This document shows, in pieces, positions 21,208-29,994 of a stretch of 36,513 nt of DNA. The DNA is from Methylococcaceae bacterium. Lineage in GTDB: Bacteria; Pseudomonadota; Gammaproteobacteria; Methylococcales; Methylomonadaceae. The position numbers and the translations under genes are program-made. Numbering within the stretch: the first letter of the stretch is position 1; the number at the start of each line of letters is the position of its first letter. The notes beneath the pieces were generated by a model. It made no database searches. It saw only the letters and a list, made by a program, of their open reading frames with translations, and was not told where the DNA came from. The stretch covers positions 1 through 36,513 of the forward strand of contig SPJS01000245.1 in NCBI GenBank assembly GCA_006844705.1, written 5' to 3'.

Positions 21208-23094
21208 TTAAATTTTAAATCGGCGCTTGTCGATACCGTATTTTTTGATTCGTGACTCCAGTGTGGTGGATTTTATTCCCAGAATATCTGCCGCCCCGCC
21301 TTTGCCTGACACCTTGCCCTGAGACTGCTTTAATGCCGTCACCAGATTAAATACTTCTTTCTTTTTTATTTCCTGCTCAGTCAATAAACCGGGGCGACCC
21401 GGTTCATCAAGGGGCAAAGATGCATTGCTTGAATGAACAATTAAATCATCAAAATTCAAATAAGACCCTCGTGCCAGAATGACTTGCCGCTCAATGACAT
21501 TTTCCAGTTCGCGGATATTTCCCGGCCAGGCATAGGCTTGCAGTTTGTCCAATTGAGGAGACGTGATTTTCAAACCGGATTTGTTCGCTTTTTTCGCGGC
21601 TTTGAGCAAAAAGTGTTGCGCCAGCATGGGAATGTCTTCTTGTCTAAGCCGAAGCGGTATGGATTCAATCGGGAATACGTTCAAGCGATAGTAAAGATCT
21701 TCACGAAACAAGCCTTCTGCAACCTGCTTTTTCAAATCCCGGTTAGTCGCAGCAATAATGCGGACATCGATATGGCGGGTTTGTGATTCTCCGATGCGTT
21801 CAAATTGCTGTTCCTGCAATACCCGCAGCAGCTTGCTTTGCAGTTGAAGCGGTATCTCGCCCACTTCATCCAGAAATAGCGTGCCTTCATTGGCCAACTC
21901 AAAACGCCCGGGACGATCGCTGGTTGCACCGGTAAATGCCCCTTTAGCATGACCAAAAAACTCGCTTTCAAATAATTCAGCCGGAACTGCCGCGCAATTG
22001 ACCCTGATCAATGACCTCTGGCTGCGTGCACTGGCATCATGAATAGCACGGGCAATCAATTCCTTGCCGGTACCCGATTCACCGCTGATCAATACTGTCA
22101 CATCACTGGGTGCAACAAGCTCTATCCGCTCCAGCACATGCTGGATCGCCGTACTGTGTCCGATAATCTGATGGTGATTGAATTCGGAATCCAGTTCTTC
22201 CTGCAGATAGGCATTTTCCATCTCCAGGCTTTGCTTCAATTTCTCTACTTCGTCCAATGCATCCAACAGACGTTGATGGTCACGTTTTTTTTCTGTCACA
22301 TCTCGAAAAATAACCACCGCGCCGATCACATGGCCACAGTCCTTGATCGGTGTGCTGGTATATTCCACATTGATCGGATTGCCATCGCGGGTCCAAAACA
22401 CTTCATCATCCACACTGCGTACGATGCCATCTCTGAACGCCTGATAAATAGGACATTCAACCACATGATATTCACTACCATCAGTATGACTGTGGTGAAT
22501 GATCCGGTGAATATTTTTGCCGCTCAGCTGCGCGGCTTTCCACCCCAGTAATTTCTCGGCCGCAGCATTGACAAACGTGGTTCGCCCTTCGCTGTCCACG
22601 CCGTAAATCCCTTCGCCCGCCGCATCCAGCAGCAGATGATTATGGCGTTCAAATTCCTGAAAAATACGATTGATGCGCCGCCATTGCCCCAACCCGGATC
22701 GATAATGATATTGGGCTTCTGCACGGTCACGCCGGATGGCAATTTCATCACTGTTTTGAAAACAGATCTGCAGCAGTTTTTTATCTCCCTGAATCACCGA
22801 CTTTGAAGAAATTTCCACATCGACACCATTCAGCATCATATTAGGTGCCCACGCCTTGCCCTTTTCCAGGGTCTCCTCGGTAAACACAATAAATTCAGCA
22901 AGTTCCCCTTTAAACAAATGGCTGGCGCGTGTTTGCATCACTTCAGGAATATCCAGTGCAAAAAATCTGCACGCTTCAAGGCTGGCCAGCAACACCTTGT
23001 CTTGCTCTGGGTCAATCAAACATTGGGCAAATGGGGAAGACAAATAACCGATATCAGCATGCATAGGTGTTCCGAACAAATGACAAGTCTTCAC
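21208..23094 (-). CDS. Sigma-54 enhancer-binding transcriptional regulator with PAS sensor
   Basis: The 628-residue protein has an N-terminal sensor region of about 130 residues of no clear family, and a PAS domain (about 155-260, [43 protein letters not shown]). A coiled-coil linker leads to the AAA+ domain: GESGTGKE Walker A near residue 338, GAFTGA sigma-54 contact loop near 385, and [11 protein letters not shown]alker B. The C-terminal Fis-type helix-turn-helix is [22 protein letters not shown]. It is divergent from the cyanate-type transport operon, whose upstream region carries a -24/-12 element, so it very probably activates that operon. The PAS domain or N-terminal part would sense the signal (inference). 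Confidence 0.92.
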   Translation of the reverse strand: MKTCHLFGTPMHADIGYLSSPFAQCLIDPEQDKVLLASLEACRFFALDIPEVMQTRASHLFKGELAEFIVFTEETLEKGKAWAPNMMLNGVDVEISSKSVIQGDKKLLQICFQNSDEIAIRRDRAEAQYHYRSGLGQWRRINRIFQEFERHNHLLLDAAGEGIYGVDSEGRTTFVNAAAEKLLGWKAAQLSGKNIHRIIHHSHTDGSEYHVVECPIYQAFRDGIVRSVDDEVFWTRDGNPINVEYTSTPIKDCGHVIGAVVIFRDVTEKKRDHQRLLDALDEVEKLKQSLEMENAYLQEELDSEFNHHQIIGHSTAIQHVLERIELVAPSDVTVLISGESGTGKELIARAIHDASARSQRSLIRVNCAAVPAELFESEFFGHAKGAFTGATSDRPGRFELANEGTLFLDEVGEIPLQLQSKLLRVLQEQQFERIGESQTRHIDVRIIAATNRDLKKQVAEGLFREDLYYRLNVFPIESIPLRLRQEDIPMLAQHFLLKAAKKANKSGLKITSPQLDKLQAYAWPGNIRELENVIERQVILARGSYLNFDDLIVHSSNASLPLDEPGRPGLLTEQEIKKKEVFNLVTALKQSQGKVSGKGGAADILGIKSTTLESRIKKYGIDKRRFKI

Positions 23095-23225
23095 CTTAGC
23101 ATGGAATTACGATAATTAGTAAATATGTTTACTAAAATTCATAATTTACGAAATTTAGCAATTCCATATAAAAACACTCAGAAATTATTTTATTTAAAAT
23201 CAGCAGCTTAGCTACTTTGACTTGT

Positions 23226-23241
23226 TGGCACTGTTGCTGCA
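23226..23241 (+). promoter_or_regulatory. Sigma-54 (-24/-12) promoter of the cyanate operon
   Basis: TGGCAC (23226-23231), five bases, then CTGCA (23237-23241) give the GG-N10-GC spacing of RpoN promoters; consensus is TGGCACG-N4-TTGCA. It lies 65 bases before the ATG of the binding-protein gene and points toward it. The divergent gene encodes a sigma-54 activator with an intact GAFTGA loop. AT-rich DNA between 23100 and 23215 can hold its binding sites. Confidence 0.75.
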
Positions 23242-23306
23242 GTAAGAAAATTACTAATGCAACATCACGTCAATTGCCCTTTCACTTTATCTCTGGAGAA
23301 CTGATT

Positions 23307-24770
23307 ATGACCATTAAAAGCCTCGGCGACCCGTATAGCAAAGACAACTCATTACTCCATGATGCCAGCTGTAACTGCCAAAGCTGCCAGGCAGAGGCCT
23401 CTTTCGGGCAAGCACTTACGGATCGTCAACGTACCGCCATTATGGAAAAACAGGCTGAATCGGCCATCACTGATTCATCATACGCTACGACACCAAACCA
23501 GTTTGATAATGCTGAGGATATGCTCGACAGAGCGATTGAAAATGCCGTTGTTCGAGGTATTTTTGGTCAGCATGACGCCAGTCGTCGTCGCTTTATCGGT
23601 TTGGTGGGAGGCGGCACACTGGCCGCCGCCATCGGCAGTATTTTACCGATGGACAAGGTGAAAGCAGCCGTAAAGGAAACTACCGGGAAACTTGAAAAAA
23701 GCAAGCTCAAAGTCGGTTTTGTCCCTATTACCTGCGCGACGCCTATCATTATGGCGCACCCAATGGGTTTTTACAGCAAATACGGACTGGATGTAGACGT
23801 CATCAAAACAGCGGGCTGGGCGGTAGCGCGGGATAAATCGCTAAATGGTGAATATGATGCGTCTCACATGCTGACGCCTATGCCTTTGGCAATGACCATG
23901 GGTGCCGGCTCCACAGCCGAGCCCTATATTATGCCCGCAGTGGAAAATATCAACGGCCAGGCTATTGTGCTGCATAACAAGCATATTGACAAACGCGACC
24001 CCAAACTGTGGAAAGGCTTTAAATTCGGCGTGCCCTTTGATTACTCCATGCATAATTTTCTGTTGCGTTATTATGTTGCCGAACACGGTATTGACCCGGA
24101 TCAGGATATTCAGATTCGCGTGGTTCCGCCCCCTGAAATGGTTGCTAACCTGCGCGCCGGAAACCTCGACGGGTATTTGTCTCCTGATCCGTTTAACCAG
24201 CGCGCTGTTTACGAAAAAGTCGGCTTCCTGCACACTCTGACCAAAGACATCTGGGAAGGCCATCCCTGCTGTGCATTTGCCTGTAGCCAGAAATTCGCCA
24301 CTGAAATGCCAAATACCTATGGCGCATTATTTAAAGCAATTGTTGATGCCACACATTACTCTGCCAAATCTGAAAATCGTGCGGAAATCTCCAAGGCCAT
24401 TGCCCCGAAAAACTATCTCAACCAGCCTGAAATCGTCATCAGGCAAGTATTAACTGGCCGTTATGTTGATGGCCTGGTCAAGGAAGTAAAAGATGTGCCT
24501 GATCGTATCGATTTTGACCCTTTCCCGTGGCACTCGATGGCCGTATGGATCCTCACGCAAATGAAACGCTGGGGGTATATCTCCGGGGATGTGGATTACA
24601 CAGGCATTGCTGAACAGGTTTATCTGGCTGCCGACACAGGGAAGGTAATGACAGAACTGGGCTATACGCCACCGGATAAAACTTATGAAAACTATACCAT
24701 CATGGGCAAGGAATTTGATTTCAGCAAGCCAGAGGAATACATCAACAGTTTTGCAATCAAGAGGGGTTAA
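23307..24770 (+). CDS. NrtA/CmpA-family ABC substrate-binding protein, probably for cyanate
   Basis: The start is ATG 23307 behind GGAG; the longer in-frame start at 23217 would run across the sigma-54 promoter. The 487-residue protein has an odd order. A 90-residue N-terminal part with a Cys cluster (CNCQSC) precedes a twin-arginine signal (SRRRFIGLVGGGTLAAAIGS). The NrtA/CmpA/SsuA-type binding domain follows: KVGFVPITCATPIIMAHPMG, FGVPFDYSMHNFLLRYY, LDGYLSPDPFNQRA, HPCCAFACS. Similar extensions occur in other proteobacterial members as I recall. It heads an operon with permease, ATPase and cyanase, so cyanate is the likely substrate. Nitrate is the alternative. Confidence 0.87.
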   Translation: MTIKSLGDPYSKDNSLLHDASCNCQSCQAEASFGQALTDRQRTAIMEKQAESAITDSSYATTPNQFDNAEDMLDRAIENAVVRGIFGQHDASRRRFIGLVGGGTLAAAIGSILPMDKVKAAVKETTGKLEKSKLKVGFVPITCATPIIMAHPMGFYSKYGLDVDVIKTAGWAVARDKSLNGEYDASHMLTPMPLAMTMGAGSTAEPYIMPAVENINGQAIVLHNKHIDKRDPKLWKGFKFGVPFDYSMHNFLLRYYVAEHGIDPDQDIQIRVVPPPEMVANLRAGNLDGYLSPDPFNQRAVYEKVGFLHTLTKDIWEGHPCCAFACSQKFATEMPNTYGALFKAIVDATHYSAKSENRAEISKAIAPKNYLNQPEIVIRQVLTGRYVDGLVKEVKDVPDRIDFDPFPWHSMAVWILTQMKRWGYISGDVDYTGIAEQVYLAADTGKVMTELGYTPPDKTYENYTIMGKEFDFSKPEEYINSFAIKRG

Positions 24771-24772
24771 TC

Positions 24773-25600
24773 TTGGCCAGTTTAAAAATTAAAGCCATTG
24801 CGCTTTCGCTTGTTTTACTGAGCACCTTACTGGGTATCTGGGAGGTTTTGAATCAGCCCCCGCCGGCCAGCGAGGCCTTAACCGAATACGAAATGATGAT
24901 GGGAGGGGCTGACCAGGAATCCCGTGTCCCTCCTCCCTCCAAAGTGCTGGTACATGCGTGGAATGAACTGAGCAACCCGTTTTATGATGCAGGCCCGAAT
25001 GATAAAGGTATTGGCATTCAGCTGGCCTATTCCCTGTATCGTGTGTTGACAGGGTATTTTGCCGCCGCATTAATCGCCATCCCGCTGGGGTTTGTTACCG
25101 GCATGTCACCATTGATGTTCAAGGCCTTGAATCCGTACATTCAAATCCTACGCCCTATTTCACCACTGGCATGGATGCCTCTCGCCTTGTTTATTATCAA
25201 GGATTCCGAACAATCGGCCATCTTTGTCATCTTCATCTGCTCGATATGGCCAATGCTGATCAATACGGCCTTTGGTGTAGCCAATGTGCGCTCAGACTGG
25301 ATACGTGTCGCACAAACACATGAGCTTGGCGCGATACGCACTGCCTTCACCGTAATCTTGCCGGCCGCCTCGCCGACCATCCTGACCGGTATGCGCATTT
25401 CCATTGGTATTGCCTGGCTGGTGATTGTCGCCGCTGAGATGCTTGTCGGTGGCACCGGGATTGGTTATTACGTGTGGAACGAGTGGAATAACCTGGATCT
25501 GAACAGCGTCATTTTTTCCATTTTAATGATTGGACTGGTCGGCATGCTGCTGGATATGGCACTGGCCATGGTCAGTAACCTCGTCACCTATCAGGAGTAA
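24773..25600 (+). CDS. NrtB/CynB-type ABC transporter permease
   Basis: The start is TTG 24773 behind GAGGGG, two bases after the preceding stop; the reading frame has no earlier start and the first residues enter a membrane helix (IKAIALSLVLLSTLLGIW). The 275-residue protein has about six helices and the EAA loop (RVAQTHELGAIRTAFTVILP). WLVIVAAEMLVGGTGIGYYV is typical of the nitrate/sulfonate/taurine/cyanate group. A periplasmic segment between helices 1 and 2 (EYEMMMGGADQESRVPPPS) is characteristic of NrtB/CmpB-like members. It partners the binding protein and the ATPase on each side. Confidence 0.9.
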   Translation: MASLKIKAIALSLVLLSTLLGIWEVLNQPPPASEALTEYEMMMGGADQESRVPPPSKVLVHAWNELSNPFYDAGPNDKGIGIQLAYSLYRVLTGYFAAALIAIPLGFVTGMSPLMFKALNPYIQILRPISPLAWMPLALFIIKDSEQSAIFVIFICSIWPMLINTAFGVANVRSDWIRVAQTHELGAIRTAFTVILPAASPTILTGMRISIGIAWLVIVAAEMLVGGTGIGYYVWNEWNNLDLNSVIFSILMIGLVGMLLDMALAMVSNLVTYQE

Positions 25601-25603
25601 GTC

Positions 25604-26509
25604 ATGTCAAAGGGTTTTGTCAGTGTTGAACAACTCAGCAAACACTATCCGGATGCCAAACAAAAATCCGATCTTGTGGTGTTTGATAATGTAAATTTCT
25701 ATATCAAAAAAAATGAATTTGTCTGCATAATTGGCCATTCCGGCTGCGGAAAATCCACCATTCTGAATGCGCTTGCCGGATTGGAACAACCCAGTGGCGG
25801 AGTCATTATCATGGATGAGCAGGAAGTTTCCGGTCCCAGCCTTGACCGCGGGATTGTATTTCAAAACTATAGCCTGTTGCCGTGGTTGAGTGCATTGCAG
25901 AATGTCAATTTTGGTGTGCGCGCTCGCTGGCCTGATTGGGACAAGCAAAAGATTGAACAGCACAGCTTGAACTATTTGGAAATGGTCGGCCTGTCCAGTT
26001 CGGTGCATCGCAAACCATCACAACTGTCTGGCGGTATGCGTCAGCGGGTAAGTATTGCGCGTGCCTTTGCCACCCGCCCCAAACTGCTGTTACTGGATGA
26101 ACCTTTTGGCGCACTAGATGCTCTCACTCGCGGCAATATCCAGGATGAGCTCATCAAAATATGGACCGAATCACAACAAACCGTGTTCATGATTACCCAT
26201 GATGTAGATGAAGCGATTCTGCTGTCTGACCGCGTGTTGCTGATGAGCAATGGACCTCATGCACACATCGCAGAATCCGTAAAAATCAACCTTTCACGTC
26301 CGCGTTCACGCGGTGAGGTTATCGAAGATCCGGCGTATTACAAAATTCGTAACTACCTGGTGAACTTTCTGGTGTCCCGATCCAATGAACGTAAAATCAA
26401 AGATGCAGCAGACGCTTCACATCCGATTGAAATTGATCCCGTCGCGCTGGCGTCGGATGAACAACTTGCAACCCCAAACCAACCGGTTTTAGTTACCGTA
26501 AATCAATAA
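25604..26509 (+). CDS. NrtD/CynD-type ABC transporter ATPase
   Basis: The 301-residue protein has all motifs: Walker A GHSGCGKST, Q-loop in VFQNYSLLPWLSALQNV, signature LSGGMRQRVSIARA, Walker B LLLLDEPFGALD and the switch His in MITHDVDEA. The C-terminal 50 residues after ILLSDRVLLMSNGP form a tail like that of NrtD. It starts three bases after the permease stop and energises that permease. A cyanase gene follows after 12 bases. Confidence 0.93.
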   Translation: MSKGFVSVEQLSKHYPDAKQKSDLVVFDNVNFYIKKNEFVCIIGHSGCGKSTILNALAGLEQPSGGVIIMDEQEVSGPSLDRGIVFQNYSLLPWLSALQNVNFGVRARWPDWDKQKIEQHSLNYLEMVGLSSSVHRKPSQLSGGMRQRVSIARAFATRPKLLLLDEPFGALDALTRGNIQDELIKIWTESQQTVFMITHDVDEAILLSDRVLLMSNGPHAHIAESVKINLSRPRSRGEVIEDPAYYKIRNYLVNFLVSRSNERKIKDAADASHPIEIDPVALASDEQLATPNQPVLVTVNQ

Positions 26510-26521
26510 CAGGAGAAATCT

Positions 26522-26962
26522 ATGGATAAACAAGCAATGACCGATACCCTAATCACTGCCAAAGCCAGCAAAGGATTGAGTTGGGAAACCATAGGCAAGG
26601 ATCTGGACATTTCCCCGGTATGGCTCGCCTCAGCCTGCCTGGGCATGAACAGTGCCCCACCAGACACGGCCAAAGCTATTGCCGATTATTTAGGCCTGGA
26701 CAGCGCAGTCGCCGATGCGCTTGCAGAATTCCCAACCAAAACCTGGGATCAGGCGGTACCTACCGACCCGCTTATTTATCGCCTGTATGAAGTTGTTGGC
26801 GTGTATGGCGACACATTAAAACAGGTCATTCAAGAGAAATTCGGTGACGGCATTATGAGTGCCATCGACTTTTCCATGAACGTCGATAAAGAAGAAAACC
26901 CCAAAGGTGACCGCGTTGTCATCACCATGAATGGAAAATTCCTGCCTTACAAATCCTGGTAA
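26522..26962 (+). CDS. cynS: Cyanase (cyanate hydratase)
   Basis: The 146-residue protein is full length. The N-terminal helical domain contains KASKGLSWETIGKDLDISPV and WLASACLGMNSAP. The C-terminal catalytic domain contains PLIYRLYEVVGVYG (catalytic Arg and Glu), EKFGDGIMSAIDF (catalytic Ser) and ITMNGKFLPYKSW, matching the E. coli enzyme residue for residue at these sites. It converts cyanate and bicarbonate to ammonia and carbon dioxide, giving nitrogen and detoxification. AGGAG precedes the ATG. Its place after the transporter genes identifies the operon as cyanate uptake and use. Confidence 0.96.
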   Translation: MDKQAMTDTLITAKASKGLSWETIGKDLDISPVWLASACLGMNSAPPDTAKAIADYLGLDSAVADALAEFPTKTWDQAVPTDPLIYRLYEVVGVYGDTLKQVIQEKFGDGIMSAIDFSMNVDKEENPKGDRVVITMNGKFLPYKSW

Positions 26963-26968
26963 TCATCA

Positions 26969-27445
26969 ATGAGCTCTGAAGAATCTCGCCCACCTTTTCC
27001 ACCGTTTACCGAAGACACTGCAAAAGCCAAAGTGCGCGCTGCGGAAAATGCCTGGAACGGCAAAACACCCGAAAAAATAGCACTGGCTTACACGCCTGAT
27101 AGTGAATGGCGAAATCGCAACGAGATCTTCTCCGGCAGGGACGCCATTATCAATTTTCTGCAACGCAAATGGAAAAAAGAACTGGATTATCGCCTGATCA
27201 AAGAATTATGGGCATATACCGAAAACCGCATCGCCGTACGATTCGCCTATGAATGGCGTGATGACTCAGGCAACTGGTATCGTTCTTATGGTAATGAAAA
27301 CTGGCAATTTGAAGCCAACGGCCTGATGATGAAACGCTACGCCAGCATTAATGATCTTGCTATTAATGCAAACCAACGAAAATTTGACTGGCCCTCCGGG
27401 CTCCGTCCTGATAATTTTGCAGAATTATCGGAACTTGGTCTGTAA
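26969..27445 (+). CDS. DUF1348 protein, NTF2/SnoaL-like fold
   Basis: The 158-residue protein matches DUF1348 proteins along its length: [81 protein letters not shown] and [13 protein letters not shown]. The fold is that of NTF2-like cone proteins; function is unknown. It starts six bases after the cynS stop and ends the operon, so an accessory role in cyanate or nitrogen metabolism is possible. It has no signal peptide. Confidence 0.88.
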   Translation: MSSEESRPPFPPFTEDTAKAKVRAAENAWNGKTPEKIALAYTPDSEWRNRNEIFSGRDAIINFLQRKWKKELDYRLIKELWAYTENRIAVRFAYEWRDDSGNWYRSYGNENWQFEANGLMMKRYASINDLAINANQRKFDWPSGLRPDNFAELSELGL

Positions 27446-27471
27446 ACCAACTGCTAAATCCGCTAATTTTG

Positions 27472-27477
27472 TATAAT
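27472..27477 (+). promoter_or_regulatory. Possible -10 element of the small unknown gene
   Basis: TATAAT lies 30 bases before the ATG of the 63-residue gene, but no good -35 hexamer stands 17 bases upstream. It may be a weak or activated promoter. Confidence 0.35.
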
Positions 27478-27506
27478 ATGAAAAGGATTTTACAAAGGAG
27501 GGAAAG

Positions 27507-27698
27507 ATGAATGAGACTGTACAAGAAAGAATTTTTTTTATTGATCAGTTAAATGAAGAGTTTTTATCGCATACCGGCTATGGTGCCTATGCCTATTTGA
27601 ATACGTTTGAAAGCGTGAAACTGTTTAATGAATTTAATGAACAGGAATTACCGGCGAATCAATTCATTAAAGATTATGTGAACCATTACTTTCGCTGA
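27507..27698 (+). CDS. Small unknown protein (63 residues)
   Basis: The ATG is preceded by AAAGGAGGGAAAG, a very strong ribosome site, which is the main reason to accept this gene. The protein is acidic and soluble, with FIDQLNEEFLSHTGYGAYAY and LFNEFNEQELPANQFIKDYV; no family is recognised. It has its own likely -10 element and is followed by a hairpin, so it is probably a single-gene unit independent of the cyanate operon. Confidence 0.7.
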   Translation: MNETVQERIFFIDQLNEEFLSHTGYGAYAYLNTFESVKLFNEFNEQELPANQFIKDYVNHYFR

Positions 27699-27738
27699 GT
27701 TTTCCGTTTTTTTCAACAAAACTTGATAGCTCAATGGT

Positions 27739-27770
27739 GTTCGGCATTGCCTATTTCAATTATGCCGAAC
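27739..27770. terminator. 9-bp hairpin between convergent genes
   Basis: GTTCGGCAT (27739-27747) pairs perfectly with ATGCCGAAC (27762-27770) over a 14-base loop. It is placed between the small unknown gene and the converging radical SAM gene, without a clear T tract. Confidence 0.4.
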
Positions 27771-27823
27771 CCGGATTTCAGCTTTCAACTGAATGACTTC
27801 GAATATTCTTCCACATCGTTTCA

Positions 27824-28672
27824 TCACACACTGACCTTAACAGCAAACCCCAGTGCTTTAATCTCTTCTGCCAAGGCTTGTAATCGCTCTTGATCCAGGG
27901 CTTGCAATTGATCAGCTTCAGGTTGGCAGGAAGGCCGTGCCAGAGAATACAACAACACGTCCCGTACAGACGTTTGGCTGTGAATTTGCTTCAGCAGAGC
28001 AAGATAAGCGGCGATGTCTTCCCCTTTCCAGGGTTGCGCTGCATAATCGAAGACACAACTCTGCAGACGTGTCAGACAATGATCAGAAGACGTCTTGATG
28101 TTTTCCAGTAAACGAGCCTGTCCCTGACGGCAACCATTAATAACCTCCCTGCCCTGCTCGCTGCCGCGATCCACTTTAAACCACACTTCCCCAGCAAACC
28201 GGTTTAAACCCTTTAGCCCCGCCTGTACTTTGGCCTGATGCATCAAACTGCCATTGCTGATCAGCACAAAATGACTGTCCGGAAAAATGCCATACTGCCG
28301 GGCCAGTGTGCCAATGCTGTCAATCGCCTCAGCAAAACTATCAATACTGGTCGGCTCGCCATTGCCGGAAATGGCAATATCCTTAATTTCGCGTTGCTCG
28401 GGCGGAACTTGGTAATCGTCAAAAAAACGGCCTTTTAGGACGTACTCTAGAAAATAAACCAGCTCCTCGTGCAACAATGCCAAATCAAGCGGCGGCGGGC
28501 CACCGCGTACCAGATCAGGCACTTGACAATAGACACACCGCCAGTTGCAGGCATTATTGATGTTGAAATTAATACCGATGGATAAACCACCAGCACGCCT
28601 GGAAATGACGGGATAAACATACGTGAGTCCGGCAATATCGCGATTATGGTCTGTCGTGGTCAAACGTGGCAT
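27824..28672 (-). CDS. Radical SAM protein
   Basis: The 282-residue protein has the cluster motif CNWRCVYC (CxxxCxxC) near residue 43, preceded by GGLSIGINFNINNA. GNGEPT, where the SAM-binding GGE motif would be, and a TIM-barrel-like body follow. There is no extra Cys-rich C-terminal domain and no signal peptide. Such proteins start radical chemistry on an unknown substrate. The gene is divergent from the Fae homologue with 143 bases between the starts, so the two may share a control region, and a link to one-carbon or methanopterin metabolism is a guess from position. Confidence 0.85.
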   Translation of the reverse strand: MPRLTTTDHNRDIAGLTYVYPVISRRAGGLSIGINFNINNACNWRCVYCQVPDLVRGGPPPLDLALLHEELVYFLEYVLKGRFFDDYQVPPEQREIKDIAISGNGEPTSIDSFAEAIDSIGTLARQYGIFPDSHFVLISNGSLMHQAKVQAGLKGLNRFAGEVWFKVDRGSEQGREVINGCRQGQARLLENIKTSSDHCLTRLQSCVFDYAAQPWKGEDIAAYLALLKQIHSQTSVRDVLLYSLARPSCQPEADQLQALDQERLQALAEEIKALGFAVKVSV

Positions 28673-28815
28673 GCACCGCCTGTTAAGAATCCGTGTAAAA
28701 CGTGGTATTCTACCCCGCCAGCAGAAAATCCGGACGGCGGATTTTCCTGATAATTCAATAAATGTTTCAACTATTGTTGAACACTTCTTTAATTACACAA
28801 ACAGAGGATATTCAA

Positions 28816-29364
28816 ATGAGCGAAAGAATCGTTATGCGTACTGGTGAATCCCTGGTAGCGGGTGGCCCTCCGGGTACTGCTGCTGAACCTGAAATCGTTA
28901 TCGGTGAACTGGACGGCCCCGTTGGAACGGCCCTGGCCACGCTGACCGGCGACCAAACCAAAGGTCACTCTAAAGTTTTCGCCATCCTGAACACTGATAT
29001 TCAGGTACGCCCGGTGACCCTGATGGTCAGTAAAGTAACTGTTAACAACAACCGTTACACCAATATCCTGATGGGAACCGTACAAGGCGCTATCGCAAAT
29101 GGTGTTCTGGATGCGGTACGTGCTGGTGACATTCCCAAGGAAAAAGCCAATGACCTGGGCATTATTTGTTCAGTCTGGTTAAACCCGAGCGTGGCCAAAG
29201 ATGACAACCTGGATCACCAGATCCTGTTTGATATTCATCGTAAAGCGACTGCACAAGCCATTCACAAAGCGATGACCAACACGCCGGACATCGACTGGTT
29301 GCTGGAAAACCAGGACAAAATTACCCATAAATATTTCCAAATGGGATTAGACGGCAAAATCTAA
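28816..29364 (+). CDS. Formaldehyde-activating enzyme (Fae) homologue
   Basis: The start is ATG 28816 behind AGAGG; an upstream in-frame ATG at 28762 adds 18 residues without Fae likeness. The 182-residue protein follows Fae: GESLVAGGPPG, VIGELDGPVGTALA, HSKVFAILNTDIQVRP, TLMVSKVTVNNNRY, GTVQGAIANGVLDAVRAGDI, LGIICSVWLNP, HRKATAQAIHKAM. Fae joins formaldehyde to tetrahydromethanopterin. In the canonical enzyme a His follows the N-terminal GEALVG segment and is proposed as the acid catalyst; here that stretch reads TAAEPEIVIG with no His. It may be a paralogue of the Fae2/Fae3 kind, with altered or sensory function. A strong terminator follows, so it is a single-gene unit. Confidence 0.88.
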   Translation: MSERIVMRTGESLVAGGPPGTAAEPEIVIGELDGPVGTALATLTGDQTKGHSKVFAILNTDIQVRPVTLMVSKVTVNNNRYTNILMGTVQGAIANGVLDAVRAGDIPKEKANDLGIICSVWLNPSVAKDDNLDHQILFDIHRKATAQAIHKAMTNTPDIDWLLENQDKITHKYFQMGLDGKI

Positions 29365-29370
29365 ACGATA

Positions 29371-29395
29371 AAAGCCCCGCTACTGCGGGGTTTTT
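29371..29395 (+). terminator. Rho-independent terminator after the Fae homologue
   Basis: CCCCGC (29375-29380), TACT loop, GCGGGG (29385-29390), then TTTTT. AAAAG on the left extends the pairing with the T run. It starts six bases after the stop. Confidence 0.9.
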
Positions 29396-29673
29396 CTGCA
29401 TTCCCTCCCTTTTTTTAGATGCAATATAGACTTTTACACAGAGATTTTTCCCATACAAGCACGTTCGGTATTGCCTAATAAAATAATTTTTGCATTTAGT
29501 TTTATTTTATGGCAAGATCGTTAGTCTTGCGTATCAATACCTCATTAGAGTTTCTTCATTCCTATTTGCTGTCTCATTTAGCACCCGAGTCAAGTTTCTT
29601 AGTGTTTTTTTGATTCGCGGTAATCTTAATTCTGCACTGTGTAGTTAAATTTAAATTTTTTGAGAGGTAAATC

Positions 29674-29883
29674 ATGTCTGACAAACAATCCGGAACTGTA
29701 AAATGGTTCAACAACGACAAAGGCTATGGCTTCATTGAGCGAGCGTCTGGCAAAGATCTGTTTGTACATTTTCGTTCAATTGTTGGCGAAGGCCACCGTT
29801 CTTTATCTGAAGGACAAAGCGTAGAGTTTACAGAAACTATGGGCGCAAAAGGTCCACAGGCAGAAAACGTCGTCCCGCTTTAA
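29674..29883 (+). CDS. Cold-shock family protein (CspA-like)
   Basis: The 69-residue single cold-shock domain has both RNA-binding motifs, KGYGFI (RNP1) and LFVHF (RNP2), with [11 protein letters not shown] at the front and GPQAENV at the end. It binds single-stranded nucleic acid and melts RNA structure. GAGAGG precedes the ATG. The AT-rich upstream region (29396-29673) holds no gene, and its length fits a long structured leader as in cold-induced csp mRNAs (inference). An RRM protein gene follows after 111 bases; such pairs of small RNA-binding proteins occur together in aquatic proteobacteria and cyanobacteria. Confidence 0.93.
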   Translation: MSDKQSGTVKWFNNDKGYGFIERASGKDLFVHFRSIVGEGHRSLSEGQSVEFTETMGAKGPQAENVVPL

Positions 29884-29994
29884 ACCAAACCGCTTCATCC
29901 AGTTGCACTCCATCCATTACTGGCATGGAGTTCCTCTATACCGAATAAGCACAAGGTCTTAATCGGTTTTACACACCATTACAGGTAGCAAAAT

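Noticed and set aside
23217..23306. Upstream start of the cyanate-type binding protein with CWHCCC near its beginning
   Set aside because: This stretch contains the sigma-54 -24/-12 element; the ribosome site favours ATG 23307.
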